This document shows positions 59,626 through 64,000 of a DNA stretch of 64,000 bases, one piece after another. This stretch comes from Leisingera daeponensis DSM 23529 (lineage in GTDB: Bacteria > Pseudomonadota > Alphaproteobacteria > Rhodobacterales > Rhodobacteraceae): the NCBI RefSeq assembly GCF_000473145.1, contig NZ_KI421500.1, positions 2,815,725-2,879,724 of the forward strand, read 5' to 3'. Position 1 is the first letter of the stretch, and the number at the start of each line of letters is the position of its first letter. The translations under genes were made by a program, and so were the position numbers. A model generated the notes under the pieces. The model searched no databases, was not told the DNA's origin, and was given only the letters and a program-made list of their open reading frames with translations.

Positions 59626-59837
59626 GAGGTTTTCTCCAATTCCAGCGCCCGTTTAGGGCAAACATGCGCATGCACCGCGATTGCTCGCAGTGACTCTGGC
59701 GCGTGTCTAGCGGGGAGAGAGCCGTTCGTCCAGCGGTCATGGGCGCGCAGAAAGCCGCAGACGGCAATTCTGTCACGCCTGGGTGACAGTGCCGCACCCA
59801 TATCGTTGCGGCACCAGTCCGTTTCAAGGGGCCGGGG

Positions 59838-60440
59838 TCAAGCCGCCGGCGGTTTTGTCGCTTGCATCGACGGGCGCGATTCGAACGTCTCGAACCACTC
59901 CGCCAGCGCCTCATTGCCCTGGCGCCAGTTTGTGTCCGGGTGGCGGAAGTTCACATAGGCCAGCGCACAGGCCACCGCGATCTGGCCGATGTCCAGCGGC
60001 CCCCGCAGGTGGCTCATCCAGCGCGCATTCAGTGCCGCGCAGCCGCCCAGCACCTTGTCCCGCTGCGCATCCAGCCAGCCGTCCCATTGCTTGTCCTCCG
60101 GGCGCAGCCGTTTCTCGTAGGACATCAGCACCGCCGCATCCATGATCCCGTCGGCGGTCGCCTCCAGCACCTTGCTGTCCCAGCCGCGGCTGTACAGCTT
60201 GCCGCCAGCACGCTCATCCAGATAGGCGCAAATCACCCGGCTGTCATACAGTGCCGGCCCGTCATTGCGCTCCAGCGCCGGGATCTTGGCCAGCGGATTG
60301 CTGGCCTTCACATCCGGGCTGGGACTAAGCGGGGTGGTGGTGACATCCAGGATTTCGACATCCTCCAACTGCCCGGTTTCACGCAGCAGCACCACAACCT
60401 TGCGGGCGAAAGGGGATGCTTGGGAATAAGTGAGCTTCAT
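59838..60440 (-). CDS. Glutathione S-transferase family protein
   Basis: A 200-residue GST with a thioredoxin-like N-terminal domain (MKLTYSQASPFARKVVVLLRE, where S/P takes the GSH-activating position; cis-Pro in AKIPAL; DSRVICAYLDE) and a helical C-terminal domain. I use ATG 60440 with a GGAGG ribosome binding site; the longer frame reads through it. Substrate unknown. Confidence 0.88.
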   Translation of the reverse strand: MKLTYSQASPFARKVVVLLRETGQLEDVEILDVTTTPLSPSPDVKASNPLAKIPALERNDGPALYDSRVICAYLDERAGGKLYSRGWDSKVLEATADGIMDAAVLMSYEKRLRPEDKQWDGWLDAQRDKVLGGCAALNARWMSHLRGPLDIGQIAVACALAYVNFRHPDTNWRQGNEALAEWFETFESRPSMQATKPPAA

Positions 60441-60533
60441 GGAAAATCCTCCGCTGTTTGGCCGCAGATTAGGCCGCAGTCCTCCACCTTTCCACGCTTG
60501 ATTTTGCAAAACCGGCCTGCCACTGTCGCGCCG

Positions 60534-60675
60534 TTCTCAGGGCGGGGCGGAATTCCCCACCGGCGGTAAGCGGGCCAGTCCCCGCAAGCCCGCGAGCGGC
60601 TTCCATGGTTTTGGAAGTGTCAGCAGATCTGGTGAGACTCCAGAGCCGACGGTCACAGTCCGGATGGAAGAGAAC
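60534..60675 (+). ncRNA. FMN riboswitch (RFN element)
   Basis: All conserved blocks are present in order: GGGCGGGGCG, CCCCACCGGCGGTAA, AGCCCGCGAGCG, the CAGCAGATCTGGTGAGA-like core and GAGCCGACGGT, then CGGATGGAAGAGAAC. The ends GTTCTC and GAGAAC pair as P1. It lies 95 bases before the ribH start. A small GGGCT/AGCCC hairpin downstream may be part of the expression platform. Confidence 0.95.
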
Positions 60676-60770
60676 GTGCGTCAGGACCGCTTTGGGCTTT
60701 CCAGCCCTGCGCGCGCCTGCCGTTCGTGATCGCCTTGGGTGACGTGTCAGAACCACAAGGAGATTACGAC

Positions 60771-61208
60771 ATGACACACACCCGCTATGCCTTCATCAAG
60801 GCGCAATGGCACGCAGACATTGTGGACCGCGCGCTGGAGGGTTTCCTGCAACTGATCCCGGCGGAGCAGGTCGACGTGTTCGACGTGCCCGGCGCCTTTG
60901 AAATGCCCCTGCTGGCGCAGGAGCTGGCCAAGACCGGAAAATACGCCGCCGTGGCCTGCGCGGCCTTCGTGGTGGATGGCGGCATCTACCGGCATGATTT
61001 TGTGGCTCAGGCCGTGGTGGACGGGCTGATGCGTGCAAGCATGGACACCGGGGTGCCGGTGCTGTCGGTCTCGCTGACCCCGCACCATTTTCAGGAGACG
61101 GAGCACCACAACGCGATTTACCGCGCTCACTTCGTGGAGAAGGGGCGTGAGGCTGCCAATGCTGCGCTGATGATCACCAAAACGCGGGAGGCGGCACTGG
61201 CTGCATAA
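60771..61208 (+). CDS. ribH2: 6,7-dimethyl-8-ribityllumazine synthase, RibH2 type
   Basis: Makes the lumazine precursor of riboflavin, 145 residues. YAFIKAQWHADIVD, VFDVPGAFEMPL, DGGIYRHDFVAQAV and LTPHHFQETEHH closely match the decameric RibH2 of Brucella and rhizobia rather than the icosahedral RibH1. An AAGGAGA site precedes ATG 60771. It is a single-gene unit under the FMN riboswitch. Confidence 0.93.
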   Translation: MTHTRYAFIKAQWHADIVDRALEGFLQLIPAEQVDVFDVPGAFEMPLLAQELAKTGKYAAVACAAFVVDGGIYRHDFVAQAVVDGLMRASMDTGVPVLSVSLTPHHFQETEHHNAIYRAHFVEKGREAANAALMITKTREAALAA

Positions 61209-61241
61209 ATCTTCCTTTTACAGTGCCTTACACAACTGACT

Positions 61242-61263
61242 GGCCCGCCGCGCAGGCGGCGGG
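61242..61263 (+). terminator. Hairpin after ribH2
   Basis: GCCCGCCGC / GCGGCGGGC, 9-bp stem with GCAG loop, 34 bases after the stop, without a U-tract. Possible terminator. Confidence 0.45.
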
Positions 61264-61374
61264 CAACCGCCCTCACTCCACAATTCTCACGTTAACTACA
61301 TATTAATAAAGGATGTTTCGCAGCGAAACCCCTTTTCATTTACACCTTCTCGCAAGCCGTTTCCGGCAGCGCGG

Positions 61375-62073
61375 TCAGGCCGTTCCCAAATACGCCTGCA
61401 AGGCCGGGGGCGGGTTGTCCAGCAGCTCCGCCGTCTCCTGCGGCGGGTGCGCCGTGCCCTCCGCCACCAGCACCACCTGATCCGCGATCCGGCGGGCATC
61501 ACCGGGGTCATGGCTGACCATAAGCACCGTCGCGCCGCTTTCGCGGGCCAGCTCCGCCACCAGATCCAGCATCTCTGCCTTCAGCGCCGGACCAAGCGCC
61601 GCGAAGGGTTCATCCAGCAGCAGGATATCGCGGCCCTGCACCAGCACCCGCGCCAGCGCCACCCGGCTCTGCTGCCCGCCCGACAGCGCCGCTGGCTTGC
61701 GCCCGCCCATACCACCAAGGCCGACCCGCTCCAGCGCCGCCTCGACCTGGCCCCGCTCGGCCCCGCTCAGCCGCAGATTCGCATGCAGCCCCAGCGCCAC
61801 ATTCTGCGCCACGGTCAAATGCGGAAACAGATTGCCGTCCTGAAACAGCATCGCCACCGGCCGCTTGCCCGGCGGCTGGCTGGTCAGGTCCGCGCCGTTC
61901 CACAAGATGCGCCCGCGGGTAACGGGCAGAAAACCCGCCACCGCCTCCACCAGCGTGGATTTCCCGGCACCGGAGGGCCCGATCACCGCAACGCAGGCCC
62001 CGGTCGCGATCTCCAGATCCGCCTCCACCGCGTAATCGCCGTTCATGATCCGGCAGTTCTCAAGCCTCAGCAT
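61375..62073 (-). CDS. thiQ: Thiamine ABC transporter ATP-binding protein
   Basis: A 232-residue ATPase: Walker A GPSGAGKST, signature LSGGQQSRVALAR, Walker B ILLLDEP. It is last in thiBPQ and overlaps the thiP stop by 14 bases. Confidence 0.92.
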   Translation of the reverse strand: MLRLENCRIMNGDYAVEADLEIATGACVAVIGPSGAGKSTLVEAVAGFLPVTRGRILWNGADLTSQPPGKRPVAMLFQDGNLFPHLTVAQNVALGLHANLRLSGAERGQVEAALERVGLGGMGGRKPAALSGGQQSRVALARVLVQGRDILLLDEPFAALGPALKAEMLDLVAELARESGATVLMVSHDPGDARRIADQVVLVAEGTAHPPQETAELLDNPPPALQAYLGTA

Positions 62074-63616
62074 GCCAGCGTCCCCCGCGGTCCAATATCC
62101 AGAATGCCCCCATCGACAGCATCAGCAACAGCAGCGCCGCGCCGGCCGCCGCCTCCATCCGGTAGGCCCCCATCAGCCTGTAGATCTGCAAAGGGAGCGT
62201 TGCGAAATCCGGGTCGGCAAACAGCGCCACCACACCAAGGTCTCCCATCGACAGCGCCGCCGCCAATCCCGCGGCAAACCCGGTCTGCGCGCGCATCCGC
62301 GGCAGGTAGACGCGCCGGACAAAGGCCCAGCCCTGCATGTCCAGCGACAGCGACAGGCGGCCATAGCGCCCCATAACCTCCCGCGCCCGCGGCACCAGGA
62401 TGCGCATGGCAAAGGGCAGCGCCATCACCGCATTGACGAGCGCCGTCACCGGCAGCGCCAGCGCAAAAGGGTCCGCGATGGGGTAGATCAGGATGAACAG
62501 CCCGGTGCCGATCACCAGCGGCGAGGCCGCAAGGCCCAGGATGCCTGAGAGTTCAGTCAATCCCCTGCGCCCGGCGGCAGCCGCGGCGGCCATCGGCAAG
62601 GCCAGCCACAGCAGGATCACGGTGCTCAGCGCCGCAACCAGAATGGAGTTTCCCGCGGCCTGCCAGACGGAGGCTTTCAGCGACAGAATACCCGGCAGCC
62701 CCGCCAGCACGATAGCAGCCAGCGGCAGCAGCAGGAACGCGGCGGACAGGGCAATCCAAAAGCCATCCAAGCTGCGCGCCAGGGCGCTCTGCCCGTCCCA
62801 GCGCCGCACCGCACGGTCGAGGCCGGCGCCAAAGCCCTCGCCCGCTGACACCCGCAGCGCCACCAGCGCGGCGGCGCCAGTCAGCAGCAGCTGCAAGCCC
62901 GACAACAGCGCCGCACGGCCCAGGTCGAAATCAAACCGGAAGGCCTGATAGATGGCGAGTTCTAAGGTCGTCGCCCGTGGCCCGCCGCCCAGGGTCAGCG
63001 CCACCGCAAAGCTGGACAGACAAATGGCAAACACCACAGCCAGCGCGCCGGGCGCCACCCGCCGCAGCATCGGGCCTTCCAGCAGCCGCCACATCGCCAG
63101 CGGCCCGGCATCCAGTTGCGCCGCCAGGCGGAAGCGTTCGGCCGGGATCTCCTGCCAGCCCTGCAGGATCAGCCTGATCGCCAGCGGCAGGTTGAAGAAC
63201 ACATGCGCCAGCACCACTCCGTGCAGCCCGTATATCTGCACCGGCTCCAGCCCGAACATCCCTAGCAGGCTGCTCAGCCAGCCCGCGCGGCCAAACACCG
63301 CCAGCAGGCCAAGGATGGCCACAATGACCGGCAGGATGAAGGGCGCGCCCAACAGCGCAATCAGCAGGCTCCGCCCCGGGAACCGCCGCCGCGCCAGCGC
63401 GCGGGCGGCGGGGATGGCAAGGCCAACACTCAAAAGCGCCGACAGGCCCGCCTGGGTCAGCGTGAACCGCAGCGCGGCCCAATCGCTGGCGCCAAAGCCA
63501 CTGCCTGCTTCAGCCCTCAGGGCAACAGCCCCAAGGGTTCCCAGAATCAGCACCGCCACCAAAAGGGCCGCGCCGGTCCCGGGCAGGGCGCTTACTGGCT
63601 GAGCGCGTCCAGCCAT
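62060..63616 (-). CDS. thiP: Thiamine ABC transporter permease
   Basis: A 518-residue fused permease with two binding-protein-dependent transport domains, about 12 helices, the usual ThiP length. EAA-type loops are present in both halves (RLAAQLDAGPLAMWRLLEGPML; YGRLSLSLDMQGWAFVRRVYLP). It overlaps thiB by 25 bases. Confidence 0.92.
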   Translation of the reverse strand: MAGRAQPVSALPGTGAALLVAVLILGTLGAVALRAEAGSGFGASDWAALRFTLTQAGLSALLSVGLAIPAARALARRRFPGRSLLIALLGAPFILPVIVAILGLLAVFGRAGWLSSLLGMFGLEPVQIYGLHGVVLAHVFFNLPLAIRLILQGWQEIPAERFRLAAQLDAGPLAMWRLLEGPMLRRVAPGALAVVFAICLSSFAVALTLGGGPRATTLELAIYQAFRFDFDLGRAALLSGLQLLLTGAAALVALRVSAGEGFGAGLDRAVRRWDGQSALARSLDGFWIALSAAFLLLPLAAIVLAGLPGILSLKASVWQAAGNSILVAALSTVILLWLALPMAAAAAAGRRGLTELSGILGLAASPLVIGTGLFILIYPIADPFALALPVTALVNAVMALPFAMRILVPRAREVMGRYGRLSLSLDMQGWAFVRRVYLPRMRAQTGFAAGLAAALSMGDLGVVALFADPDFATLPLQIYRLMGAYRMEAAAGAALLLLMLSMGAFWILDRGGRWHAEA

Positions 63617-64000
63617 TCGCCCAGCGCCGCATCGCGCACCTCTGCGGCTTCCGTCTCGCTCAGCAGCAGCGATTTCTCCGGCGCGATCAGGGTTTCAAAG
63701 CCTTCGGGCAGGCCGCCCTCGGGCGTCACAGCCGGATACATCCAGTTGGTGGTCGGGATGATCGACTGGAAAGCGTCCGACACCATGAAGGCCAGAAACT
63801 GGTCGGCCAGCTCCGGCTGGTCGCTGTTTGCCAGTTTGCCGGCAACTTCCACCTGCATGTAATGGCCCTCATCAAAGGCCGCCGCCGCCTTGGAGCCGTC
63901 TTCCTCCGCGATCAGGTGATAGGCGGGCGAGGTGGTGTAGGAGAGCACCATGTCGGCCTCGCCTTCCAGGAACATGCCATAGGCCTCGGACCAGCCCTTG
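63592..64000 (-). CDS. thiB: Thiamine-binding periplasmic protein, 3' part only
   Basis: The C-terminal 136 codons of the receptor; the 5' end, and any TPP riboswitch, lie beyond the window. The sequence GMFLEGEADMVLSYTTSPAYH and TNWMYPA is typical of ThiB. Gene order thiB-thiP-thiQ supports it. Confidence 0.88.
   Translation of the reverse strand, partial: KGWSEAYGMFLEGEADMVLSYTTSPAYHLIAEEDGSKAAAAFDEGHYMQVEVAGKLANSDQPELADQFLAFMVSDAFQSIIPTTNWMYPAVTPEGGLPEGFETLIAPEKSLLLSETEAAEVRDAALGEWLDALSQ

Noticed and set aside
57607..59958. 783-codon plus-strand frame across petA-petB
   Set aside because: Antisense shadow of the certain petB and petA genes; His/Gln/Arg-rich with no domain.
61291..61305. 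Exact TTAA-N7-TTAA match
   Set aside because: It lies in an AT-rich gap between convergent ribH2 and thiQ with no promoter to serve, so I take it as chance and as a caution for the CtrA-like boxes.

Overview
The window is high-G+C alphaproteobacterial DNA, and its gene content points to a marine Roseobacter-group member of the Rhodobacteraceae, probably close to Phaeobacter or Leisingera. The genus is an inference from gene order and protein character. The supporting features are a FlaF/FlbT-type flagellar locus with CtrA-like boxes, FnrL-like boxes near nirK and hemN, a fbc-type cytochrome bc1 operon, TRAP and polyamine transporters, and dense ATGA-overlapping operons.

Layout. Positions 1-6200 hold a polyamine uptake and oxidation locus: a GntR regulator diverges from potF-potG-potH-potI-like genes and an FAD amine oxidase. 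A phosphotransferase follows convergently. Positions 7100-38260 hold one large flagellar island with seven or more transcription units: fliK-flgD; flgJ(N)-flgN; flaA-flaF-flbT; fliI; flgB-flgC-fliE-fliQ-flgF-flgG-flgA-flgH-fliL-like; flhA-fliR-flhB-fliJ-like; fliL-(148 aa)-motE-motA-(818 aa exported protein); fliF-fliH-fliN-fliP; and motB-flgE-flgK-flgL-flgI. It covers rod, hook, rings, export gate, ATPase, stator and filament. No fliG, fliM or fliO is visible, so the C ring must be completed from outside the window.

Positions 38500-42220 form a low-oxygen block: nirK, nirV and hemN, with candidate Crp/FNR-type sites. After tRNA-Leu(CAG) comes a flavin monooxygenase/cupin pair with a divergent AraC regulator, then tRNA-Arg(CCT), a LacI regulator overlapping a YcaQ-type DNA glycosylase gene, a thioesterase, a 58-residue Cys-rich protein, a DctPQM TRAP transporter and a fumarylacetoacetase-family gene.

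Positions 53796-64000 are largely housekeeping: tRNA-Lys(TTT), dapF, mtaB, a glyoxalase-superfamily protein, petABC, a glutathione S-transferase, an FMN riboswitch driving a RibH2-type lumazine synthase, and thiBPQ, which runs off the right edge.

No mobile elements, CRISPR arrays or defence systems were seen. The observations most worth following are a set of TTAA-N7-TTAA (CtrA-like) boxes at the heads of flagellar transcription units, an uncharacterised 818-residue exported protein coupled to motA, a FliJ candidate hidden behind flhB, stop-codon-in-loop hairpins at flgE and motE, and a long inverted repeat in the nirK leader.
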